A stretch of 11,966 nt of DNA from Verrucomicrobiales bacterium (GTDB lineage: Bacteria; Verrucomicrobiota; Verrucomicrobiia; Limisphaerales; UBA1096), in assembly GCA_011523195.1 (NCBI GenBank), contig WTHH01000513.1, positions 1-11,966 on the forward strand, given 5' to 3'. Position numbers and translations under genes: made by a program. Shown piece after piece: positions 5,914 to 11,966 of this stretch (position 1 is the first letter of the stretch; every line of letters starts with the position of its first letter). The notes beneath the pieces are model-generated. The model made no database searches. It worked only from the letters and a program-made list of their open reading frames with translations, and had not been told where the DNA came from.

Positions 5914-7300
5914 CCCATGGCCAGAGTTGGTTCGCGCCGCCGGTGTTGGTGTCGTTTGTTTTCTGTGACGAGCCGAGGTTGAATTGCAGGCGACGAATGA
6001 ACTTGGAGTCGAACGACACCGGGCCAAAATTTCGGCTTCGCCCGGTGAGCATGCTGCCCTCCCATTGGTTCAGGTTGAACGACACAGCCGCGCCACCGGC
6101 GAAGTGGGCGCGCACTTCCCACGGGCGGTTGGCCTCCGGCTTGGCCTCCGGCTTGGCCAGGGACACGCGTATGGTGCGATCCAGCGGGATTTTCAGGTCT
6201 TCGCCCAGCGAGTTGATGATCACGTTTTGGCCGTCCATCAACTTGATTTTTCCCGGTACCTCGTCGCGGTTCTTCAGGTAAACCATGTCCTCTTTGCTCG
6301 AGGCCTGTGCGAATTGAACCGGGTCGGAGTGGCCGTCCCAAGCCGAGACGCGCAGGTTGCTGACGCGCACGATCGGGCCATTGAGCTGGGAGAAAAAAGA
6401 GATGCCTGAGCCGGTCGCGGCGAAGCCGTTCGTATCGCGCCACTTGCGGACAAGCTTGCGGTCAATGTACAGCTCCATTTCCGCCTTGTCCTTGTTGACG
6501 CGAATCTCGACCGCCACCCGGTTCTTCGTCTGCATCTCGGGAATCTGCCCCTGGCCAAGGTTTCGCACCCCGGCCCCGCTCTGCACGCGCTGCAGACTCA
6601 CGTAACCGCGGCTGATGTAAAACATGTAGGAATTACTTCGGTAATCAAACCGGTCGAGCGCCGAGGTGTACATCGGCACGATAAGGCTGAAGGTGCCATT
6701 CCACTGCAGATCAAATTCCACACGCGACGAACCCTTGAGCCCAAAGTCACGACCCAGCACGCCGACCCCCTCGGAGATGAACACTCCGTCGCGGTATTTC
6801 CATGCGTCGGGATCGCGGCCCAGCCTCCAGCCGTTCATGCTGGTCGGCCCCTCGTAAAGAATACGGAAACCGGGCGAGAGGAACGCGAGCGACTGCAGCA
6901 CATCACGCGGCGCGGAGAGTTGCTCGTTGAACCAAGTGGAAAACTGGACACGCTCTTCGTCCAGTGCGATCAGATTGCCGAGCACCTCGTCGCCGTTGTG
7001 AAAACGGATGTGCACAGTGGGATCGTTGCTCCGCTGCACCGGCCGCGCGCCCTCAAAGCGAATCCACGCGAGGTTGTCCGGCCGGAAATCGACCGGCTTG
7101 GCCAAGTCCGGATGCGCCCAGCGCACACCCTGCTGCAGGCTGACCTGCTGCAAATCACCGTGAAGCATCGAGCCGTCCATGAACCGGAGTAGGCTGTCCG
7201 CGCCGGCCGCCTGGCCAAGCACTTGGCCAAGCGTAAAACACAATAACGCCCAACCCAGCGGCCGACGGCATCGCTTGGACTGGCCTAGGTTACCGCTCAT
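5906..7300 (-). CDS. Exported protein with beta-rich repeats and concanavalin-like domain, no LysM
   Basis: This 464-residue protein is third in the operon and a paralogue of the LysM protein downstream. The signal peptide PLGWALLCFTLGQVLGQAAG precedes ADSLLRFMDGSMLHGDLQQV, then HIRFHNGDEVLGNLIALD, a middle beta-sandwich-like region (RILYEGPTSMNGWRLGRD to VRVSNLRVSAWDG), VYLKNRDEVPGKIKLMDGQN and a last beta module before the end GGANQLWPWDD. The shared landmarks (NGD-x-x-x-GNL, EGP/QGP-x-x-x-x-GW, VEFDLQWNG/LSFDLEWNG, RKLVRKWRDTNGF/GKVIRKWTDHDGF, NLRV-x-x-WDG) keep the same order in both. The C-terminus ends where the other protein continues into LysM. ATG 7300 is chosen for the signal peptide; it lies inside the end of the toroid gene (11-nt overlap), suggesting coupled translation. 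No function is known to me; a periplasmic or surface glycan-binding role is an inference. Confidence 0.75.
   Translation of the reverse strand: MSGNLGQSKRCRRPLGWALLCFTLGQVLGQAAGADSLLRFMDGSMLHGDLQQVSLQQGVRWAHPDLAKPVDFRPDNLAWIRFEGARPVQRSNDPTVHIRFHNGDEVLGNLIALDEERVQFSTWFNEQLSAPRDVLQSLAFLSPGFRILYEGPTSMNGWRLGRDPDAWKYRDGVFISEGVGVLGRDFGLKGSSRVEFDLQWNGTFSLIVPMYTSALDRFDYRSNSYMFYISRGYVSLQRVQSGAGVRNLGQGQIPEMQTKNRVAVEIRVNKDKAEMELYIDRKLVRKWRDTNGFAATGSGISFFSQLNGPIVRVSNLRVSAWDGHSDPVQFAQASSKEDMVYLKNRDEVPGKIKLMDGQNVIINSLGEDLKIPLDRTIRVSLAKPEAKPEANRPWEVRAHFAGGAAVSFNLNQWEGSMLTGRSRNFGPVSFDSKFIRRLQFNLGSSQKTNDTNTGGANQLWPWDD
6129..6158. repeat. 12-bp in-frame tandem repeat
   Basis: TTGGCCTCCGGC occurs at 6129-6140 and 6141-6152, with a partial third unit at 6153-6158. 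On the coding strand it encodes AKPEAKPEA, a proline/lysine/alanine linker in the exported protein. The 12-bp unit keeps frame, so copy number could vary without harm. Confidence 0.7.
7208..7233. repeat. Two overlapping palindrome copies in a signal peptide
   Basis: CACTTGGCCAAGCG at 7220-7233 (13 of 14) and CGCCTGGCCAAGCA at 7208-7221 (12 of 14) lie 12 bp apart. Together they encode TLGQVLGQA, residues 23-31 of the exported paralogue without LysM. Confidence 0.75.
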
Positions 7301-8282
7301 AAATGGGCAGGAACCGGTAGTTGAGTGCGAGGGAAAGCAGCGATGCGGATGTGCTGAAAGTGGTCCCGAACTGGCCACTCCAACTGCCGTCCTCGTTTTG
7401 GTTCTCCTTCAGCTTGGTGATGTTTTTGCGGTTCCACTTGTTCCACTCCGCCGGGGAGGCGTGGAAGAACGCCTGCGCGCCGTAGTACAGGTAATACTGA
7501 CGGTAGCTCGAGCTTTCCGGCGCCTTTCGCAGATAACCGAATGCCTTCCGAAACGTGGCGCTGTCCTTCTCCTTAGCCAACGCGAACACAAGCGTGGCGA
7601 TCGCCGTGCGGGCGGCGTTGGGGCCACGGTTTGAGGTGTAGCCAAAACCACCCTCGGGAGTCTGGCAGGACTTGAAATATTTCAGTCCGGTCTGGATCGC
7701 CGTCTCCGGCACGGCCAGGCCGGCGTTGCGTGCAGCAAACAGCGCGACCATCTGCGCGCCGCTCACGGTGGTATCGGCATCGGTGCTGTCCGGCGAATAA
7801 CGCCACCCGCCCCGCGGGTTGTTTTTTTGCGAACTGACAATCAGGCTGATTGCCTTCTCGAGAGCCGGGCCAAGCCGGTCGTCCTCCACCGCACCGTACG
7901 CCTCGGCGAGAGCCAGCGTGGCGAAACCGTGGTTGTACATCGTGGTGCCGATGTAGCCGGTCGTCTTGTTTTGTTTGCCGAGGATGAAGTTGAGGCCGCG
8001 CTTGATGTTGCCGCTGTAAGGGCCGTGATTGGGGTCGTCGCCGTGCGCGAGCAGAGCGATCACCGCGAAACCGACCACCCCCGGCGAAGTGCCGTACGGG
8101 CTGTCCTTGAAACCACCACTGGTGAGTTGGCCCTGCGCGAGAAACTGCAGCCCACGGACGTACATGCGCTCGATCTCTTTTGTCAGCGCGTCATCGCTTT
8201 CCTCAAACAATTTCTGCGCGTTGGCCGGCGCTGACAACGCGAGACAACCAAGGAGCAGCAACCAAAACCGTGTGACCGTCAC
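7290..8282 (-). CDS. Exported alpha/alpha-toroid protein (prenyltransferase/squalene-cyclase fold)
   Basis: The 330-residue protein has a signal peptide (RFWLLLLGCLALSAPANAQ) and then a series of helical hairpin repeats with the Gly-Gly/aromatic turns of the terpene-cyclase/prenyltransferase superfamily: GLQFLAQGQLTSGGF, GLNFILGKQNKTTGYIG, QKNNPRGGWRYSPDSTDADT, CQTPEGGFGYTSN and QNEDGSWSG. The DADT near residue 170 recalls but does not match the catalytic DxDD of squalene-hopene cyclases, and the protein is about half their length, so cyclase activity is not supported. Proteins of this kind occur widely in Planctomycetota and Verrucomicrobiota, often beside large envelope proteins. The GTG start at 8282 overlaps the upstream stop as GTGA. 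A strong Shine-Dalgarno AGGGAGGAG (8290-8298) inside the last codons of the DUF4175-like gene, 7 nt from the GTG, supports this start. Confidence 0.85.
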   Translation of the reverse strand: MTVTRFWLLLLGCLALSAPANAQKLFEESDDALTKEIERMYVRGLQFLAQGQLTSGGFKDSPYGTSPGVVGFAVIALLAHGDDPNHGPYSGNIKRGLNFILGKQNKTTGYIGTTMYNHGFATLALAEAYGAVEDDRLGPALEKAISLIVSSQKNNPRGGWRYSPDSTDADTTVSGAQMVALFAARNAGLAVPETAIQTGLKYFKSCQTPEGGFGYTSNRGPNAARTAIATLVFALAKEKDSATFRKAFGYLRKAPESSSYRQYYLYYGAQAFFHASPAEWNKWNRKNITKLKENQNEDGSWSGQFGTTFSTSASLLSLALNYRFLPIYER

Positions 8283-11200
8283 GGTTGTTCTCCTCCCTCA
8301 ATGGCCTCCACCGCCTCAAAGTAACCCTGCAACGCATCCCGAAATTCCTCCGGCAGCTTAGTTACCGCGCCGCTGCCGCGGCTGATGGTGCGGCTGGCGT
8401 CCTCGCGGCCGGTGGCGTCTCCGGTCAAACCGCCGGCCACACGATCGGTTGATCCGCCGGCCTGACTGCCGCCCGCGGTCTGTCCCTGCTGCATGCCCTG
8501 ACCCATCTGCTGTTTCATGGCCATCATCGCCATCATGAACGCCATCTCCTGCTGGGCCTTAGATTGGCCCTGCTGGTTTTGGTCACGCTTAATCTCTTCG
8601 TTGATCAGGTTGATGACGTCCGACATGTGACGGATGGTGTTGGCCTGGGACGTGGTCGTGGCCGCATCGGTCTGCGGTTTTTCCAAAAAATTGTCGGTGA
8701 TCTCCATCGCGTCGAAGGTCTCCTGCAACGGATCAAGCATTGCCGGCTCGGCGTTTTCAAACTGCAGCCGGTTCAGCTCCAGCATCGAGTCGGCGTGCAT
8801 TTTTGAAAGTCGGCCGACCCCTTTTTTGTAAATCTCGGCATCTCCCTTTTGCTGCTCGACCAGCGTGGTCTGCTGCTGGTGTCGCAGCTCGCTCTCGCGC
8901 AGGCGCAACATGGAGAACAGCAGCTTCATCAAATTGTTTTCCTTTTTCTCGCCGCCGCCCTGGCCGCCGCCCTGGCCGCCGCCGTCGTCCTCCGGCTTGG
9001 GCGGCTCGAGCATCTCGGCCCAACCCTCGAACTTGCCGGCCCAGTTGCCAAGGTTGCGGATGGCCAGCATGTTGATGTTCGACTCAATTTGCGTTTCGAT
9101 CTCACTGAGTGACTCCCCGGTTTTCTCCGTCTCCATCTCCTTGCTGACCTCGCCGTACTGGCCCTTGCCGGTGCGCTCGTAAAATCGACTGATCTCGCCC
9201 TGTAGCTCGACGGCCTTCTCCTGCGTGCGGCCCTGCGACTTGGTGAAGCGCGTGTTGGCGCGGGTGTAGCGTTCCGGCAGATCCTCCGGCATCAGGCCGA
9301 TGGTCTCTTGAATGATGTCCTTGATTTTCTTGCGCAACGCCAGCTCCTCTTTGCCGAGCTTACGCAGCCGCTGGGCGAGCGTGAGTGCCTGCAGATTGTC
9401 GAGGTCCTTGTTCACCTTGTCCTGCAGGTCGGCCAACTCGTCGAGTGCCTCCTCCTCCTCCTCGAGTGCGTCGGCGAGATTCTCCTTCTTTTCCTGTGGC
9501 TGACTTTCCTGTGCCGCCTGGCCGAGTTTGGACTGGGCCTGCTTCATCTGCTGGTCGGCCAGCTCGTTCATCGACTTCAGGTTTTGCGCCCAGTCGCGCA
9601 GTGTCTGCTCGTCGAACGCCGGGTTGCGCATGGCCTCCATCAACGCCTTGGCGCCCTCCCTTGCCAGGTCCTTCAACTCCTCGGCGTTGTCGCGCTGGTC
9701 GTCGGCAGTCTCCTTGATTTTCTCGTTGGTCTTGCGCTTGGCCAAGTCGTCGTCATCGGCCTGCGCCAACTCGCGGGTGTCCTCGGCGATGTTTTCCTCG
9801 GTGCGCGAAACCTCCTCCAGATTCTGTAAAACCTCCTCCAGTTTTTGACGCACCATCTCGGCATGATCCTCCGTGCCAAGGATGTGAAGATGGATCGGCT
9901 GGGTGCGTGCCGGCTCGCGGCCCGGCATGTGGTCAGTGGCCCAGACGGCCAGTTCCACGGTGGTGTCGCGCTCGATGCCCAGCACGGCCGGGCTGAAATG
10001 AAAGTCGGCCTCCATCTCGGTTTCCTGTGAACCGGCCGCCTCCTTTGTCAACGCGGCGACTACTTTCGGTTTTTGCTCCTCCGCTTGGCCAAGCGCGCGC
10101 CACTCGAGGCCGCTTTCCTTAATGCCAAAATCGTCGAGCACGCTGGCCTTCAGCTCTAGCACCTCGGTCTCGAGGATGGCGAGTTTGCGGCCAAGCGCGC
10201 CAAGGTCGGGCCGGGGTGCGGCGTCCTCGGTTGGCTCGATGTTGAGCTGCCAGGCAGCGGCTCCGGCGAGGTCATGTTCATCGCGCCACGTGAAAGCAAA
10301 GTGCGCCGTGTCGGCCACCTTGTGTTCCGGGCTGGAGAAAGATTCATTGCGCACCTGCATCGGTGTACCCACCTCGTCGATGGCCACCTGCGCCTCGTTA
10401 AGATTGCGAGAGACACGCCCCTGAAACTGGACCGTGCTGCCGCGCAAGACCGGCAGGTAGCCGGCCTGCACAATCTCGTTTTGCACCGGATAGTTGAGAT
10501 ACTCGGGCAAGGCGATGCGTGCGTGCAGCTCCCGCATGGCAGGGCGTTGCACCGGCCGAATCGCCACCGCGTGCTCGGCATCCCCGACGGATACCGTCAG
10601 ATCACCATCCTCAACCTGGCCGGGGACGGAGAAATTCACTCTGCCGTTGGCGATGTCCGCGGACAACGGTTGGTTGTTGCGAAACTGCGCCTCACCGGTG
10701 GTCGGTTCCCAGAAGGAGCGATACTTAACTGAGCCGCCAACTTCGAACGGTTCGCCCCTGGCCACGACGCGCTCGGTCGGGAAACCGGTGAGCCGAATCA
10801 GCGTGTGGCGCGTGATGTCTGCGCCCGGCAAACCCCAACGGTGCAGAGAGTTCAGCCCGGCCTCGGGCAGGATCGCCCAACCGCCCACAGCGATAAGAAT
10901 CAGGGCAAAGGCGATGATGGCACGACGCCTCGCCGGCCTGGGGCTGACCGTCTGCTTGAAATCCAGCCTCAGCGCCTCGTCCGCCACCTGCCCGATGGCG
11001 GCGCGATAGAGGGCGGGCGAAAATACGGCCGGCCGTTTTTCCTTGTCGGCCAACTCAACAATGCCAAGCAGCCGATCTCCCAATCGCCTGTAGCGCCGCT
11101 GCACCAGGCGCGCAAGCGCCCGGGTGTCGCGCCGGTGAAAGACCCAGCGTGAAGTCCACCAAAAGATTGCGCCAATCGTCGTGGCGATGCCGCTGACCAA

Positions 11201-11401
11201 CAGCCCGACACGGAGCCAGCCCGGGCTGTCCCAAAGTCGATCAGAGAAAAACAGGATGAGGTACGAGCCGAACAAACCGGCGGCCGCGAGGCAGACCGCC
11301 ATCGTCGTTTCCACCTTCCAAAGCCGGCGTTCCACCACGGCGAACTGCTCGCGCAACTCGTCCGGGAAGTCGTCTCGGGAAAGTTTTTCCTTTGGATCCA
11401 T
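8279..11401 (-). CDS. DUF4175-like membrane protein with long coiled-coil region
   Basis: This 1040-residue protein is the first gene of the operon. It has three likely membrane helices near the N-terminus (about 33-52, 62-82 and 160-178), with a conserved-looking basic stretch ALARLVQRRYRRLGDRLLGIVELAD between the second and third. Beta-rich, Ig-like segments follow (about 195-400), then a segment around TVELAVWATDHMPGREP. A long, highly charged helical region of coiled-coil character spans about 512-780 (QKLEEVLQNLEEVSR, ALEEEEEALDELADLQDKV). A GGGQGGGQGGG linker at about 807-817 comes before a helical segment, and the C-terminal tail is rich in Met and Gln (FMMAMMAMKQQMGQGMQQGQ). This layout matches what I recall for DUF4175/TIGR02302-type proteins, whose role is unknown. 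ATG 11401 is chosen over the ATG at 11476, whose extra 25 residues read as intergenic sequence. Only a weak AAGGCGG lies upstream. Confidence 0.7.
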   Translation of the reverse strand: MDPKEKLSRDDFPDELREQFAVVERRLWKVETTMAVCLAAAGLFGSYLILFFSDRLWDSPGWLRVGLLVSGIATTIGAIFWWTSRWVFHRRDTRALARLVQRRYRRLGDRLLGIVELADKEKRPAVFSPALYRAAIGQVADEALRLDFKQTVSPRPARRRAIIAFALILIAVGGWAILPEAGLNSLHRWGLPGADITRHTLIRLTGFPTERVVARGEPFEVGGSVKYRSFWEPTTGEAQFRNNQPLSADIANGRVNFSVPGQVEDGDLTVSVGDAEHAVAIRPVQRPAMRELHARIALPEYLNYPVQNEIVQAGYLPVLRGSTVQFQGRVSRNLNEAQVAIDEVGTPMQVRNESFSSPEHKVADTAHFAFTWRDEHDLAGAAAWQLNIEPTEDAAPRPDLGALGRKLAILETEVLELKASVLDDFGIKESGLEWRALGQAEEQKPKVVAALTKEAAGSQETEMEADFHFSPAVLGIERDTTVELAVWATDHMPGREPARTQPIHLHILGTEDHAEMVRQKLEEVLQNLEEVSRTEENIAEDTRELAQADDDDLAKRKTNEKIKETADDQRDNAEELKDLAREGAKALMEAMRNPAFDEQTLRDWAQNLKSMNELADQQMKQAQSKLGQAAQESQPQEKKENLADALEEEEEALDELADLQDKVNKDLDNLQALTLAQRLRKLGKEELALRKKIKDIIQETIGLMPEDLPERYTRANTRFTKSQGRTQEKAVELQGEISRFYERTGKGQYGEVSKEMETEKTGESLSEIETQIESNINMLAIRNLGNWAGKFEGWAEMLEPPKPEDDGGGQGGGQGGGEKKENNLMKLLFSMLRLRESELRHQQQTTLVEQQKGDAEIYKKGVGRLSKMHADSMLELNRLQFENAEPAMLDPLQETFDAMEITDNFLEKPQTDAATTTSQANTIRHMSDVINLINEEIKRDQNQQGQSKAQQEMAFMMAMMAMKQQMGQGMQQGQTAGGSQAGGSTDRVAGGLTGDATGREDASRTISRGSGAVTKLPEEFRDALQGYFEAVEAIEGGEQP
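8951..8983. repeat. 12-bp in-frame tandem repeat encoding the GGGQ linker
   Basis: GCCGCCGCCCTG is present at 8951-8962 and 8963-8974, with nine bases of a third unit. It encodes the Gly/Gln linker of the DUF4175-like protein. The copies are identical at third positions, so the repeat is recent or prone to slippage. Confidence 0.7.
9735..9748. repeat. Palindrome copy in the DUF4175-like gene
   Basis: CGCTTGGCCAAGTC matches 12 of 14 with an intact CTTGGCCAAG core. It is read as DLAKR within the coiled-coil region. Confidence 0.6.
10082..10095. repeat. Palindrome CGCTTGGCCAAGCG, exact copy in the DUF4175-like gene
   Basis: Exact copy read as ALGQA (residues 436-440), a different frame from the 9735 copy in the same gene. 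Confidence 0.9.
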
Positions 11402-11483
11402 ACCGTTTTTGTACCGCCTTGAAGCGGTGCGGAAGTGTAGTCCTACCGCGCCGGGACGCAAGCCGCGCTTGGCCAATTTTGGT
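11402..11483 (-). promoter_or_regulatory. Intergenic region upstream of the envelope operon
   Basis: These 82 bp separate the end of the alpha/beta hydrolase gene from the first gene of the operon, both on the minus strand. They contain a degenerate palindrome copy CGCTTGGCCAATTT (11466-11479) just after the hydrolase stop. A small hairpin, ACCGC-6 nt-GCGGT (11413-11428), sits about 12 nt before the operon ATG and could affect initiation. No clear promoter boxes were found, so the hydrolase could be part of the same transcript. Confidence 0.35.
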
Positions 11484-11966
11484 TCAGTGCTTTTGTGCCA
11501 AAACGCCCTTTAGCCAGCGGCGGATCTGCCTACGTGTGGCGCTTGGCCGGAGCAGCCAAGCGTCGTTGTGATTGCGAAAACCGGTCTCGGCAAAGGTGAT
11601 ATTTCCCGTCAGTCCATTGGACTCGAGCCAGCGCCGGGTTGCCGCGAGGTTGAGCCGGGAGGCGGTGACCTCGTGGCAGATGAACTGCGGCCGCTTGGCC
11701 AAGCGCTTCAGCCGTGCACCCGCCGAGTCGCGATCCGAGCCGGGATACGGCCAGGCGGCGATGCCGTCGTAATGGCTGTAAGGAATGAACGCCCGCCACA
11801 GCTTGGCCACCCGGTCGTTGTGCAGGCCCAGATAGTTGCAGGCGATCGCACCCCGCGAAAAACCGGCAAGGATCACCTGCCCTGGGTCGCCGCCGTACTG
11901 TTCACAAATCCACGGCACAGCCTTGAGGCAGTAGTCGAGCGTCGGCTTGGCCGTCCGGTTTTTCGC
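11484..11966 (-). CDS. Alpha/beta hydrolase, C-terminal part
   Basis: The last 160 residues of a hydrolase whose start lies beyond the right edge; the frame is open to the window end. CEQYGGDPGQVILAGFSRGA contains the nucleophile elbow G-F-S-R-G (GxSxG) preceded by a beta strand, as in esterases and dienelactone-hydrolase-like enzymes. Near the C-terminus FRNHNDAWLL is the likely catalytic-His segment. The substrate cannot be inferred. Residues RLAKR come from an exact copy of the palindrome at 11692-11705. The stop at 11484-11486 lies 82 nt before the envelope operon on the same strand. Confidence 0.8.
   Translation of the reverse strand, partial: AKNRTAKPTLDYCLKAVPWICEQYGGDPGQVILAGFSRGAIACNYLGLHNDRVAKLWRAFIPYSHYDGIAAWPYPGSDRDSAGARLKRLAKRPQFICHEVTASRLNLAATRRWLESNGLTGNITFAETGFRNHNDAWLLRPSATRRQIRRWLKGVLAQKH
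11692..11705. repeat. Palindrome CGCTTGGCCAAGCG, exact copy in the hydrolase
   Basis: Exact copy read as RLAKR. A split version, CGCTTGG-9 nt-CCAAGCG, lies nearby at 11540-11562 in the same gene. Confidence 0.9.

Noticed and set aside
7750..7820. Squalene-hopene cyclase activity for the toroid protein, from the DADT motif
   Set aside because: The catalytic DxDD is not complete, the protein is about half the length of known cyclases, and it carries a signal peptide.
9308..9829. Leu-rich plus-strand open frame that could look like a membrane protein
   Set aside because: It is the antisense of the Glu/Lys/Gln-rich coiled coil of the DUF4175-like protein, which gives artificial Leu-rich sequence.
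11402..11476. ATG 11476 as start of the DUF4175-like protein
   Set aside because: The extra 25 residues come from the intergenic hairpin and palindrome region; MDPKEKLSRDD at 11401 is a natural N-terminus before the first membrane helix.
371..11705. The palindrome copies as a CRISPR array
   Set aside because: Copies are irregularly spaced over 11 kb, lie inside genes, and have no spacers or cas genes nearby.

Overview
The window looks like chromosomal DNA of a GC-rich PVC-superphylum bacterium, most likely Verrucomicrobiota (Planctomycetota is the main alternative). The evidence is two secreted sulfatases, a secreted PQQ-type beta-propeller protein starting with the NWPGWRGP motif typical of these phyla, and a long envelope protein of the DUF4175 type followed by an alpha/alpha-toroid (prenyltransferase-fold) protein. 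This assignment rests on remembered family distributions, not on a search.

Layout. Positions 1-339 (-) hold the N-terminal 113 residues of an iduronate-2-sulfatase-like protein whose catalytic signature is scrambled. A 90-bp divergent promoter region with two near-identical palindromes separates it from a PQQ-like beta-propeller gene (430-1698, +). Positions 1713 to about 2102 (-) are the decayed C-terminal end of an M20 amidohydrolase, spread over three frames. A second sulfatase with an intact CSPTR motif follows (2200-3621, +). Next come a roughly 100-bp imperfect inverted repeat and trmB (3754-4371, +), which meets the next operon stop codon to stop codon.

Positions 4372-11401 (-) form a tight four-gene operon, read right to left: a 1040-residue DUF4175-like membrane/coiled-coil protein, a 330-residue toroid protein, and two paralogous exported proteins of 464 and 513 residues, the last ending in a LysM domain. 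All three junctions overlap (4, 11 and 8 nt). Every member has a signal peptide or membrane segments, so this is probably a cell-envelope system of unknown purpose. A partial alpha/beta hydrolase lies upstream at 11484-11966 (-).

The most unusual signal is not a gene. The 14-bp palindrome CGCTTGGCCAAGCG occurs exactly five times, with at least four further 13/14 matches, both between genes and inside genes. Within genes it is read in different frames (RLAKR, ALGQA, and a degenerate copy giving AWASA), so it appears to be kept as DNA rather than as protein. It resembles in kind the highly iterated palindromes of cyanobacteria (HIP1), with a different sequence. The second notable signal is the partial sulfatase: its active-site stretch reads as nonsense in frame, but one frame over it reads NPTRAT. 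This suggests two compensating indels across the catalytic cysteine motif.
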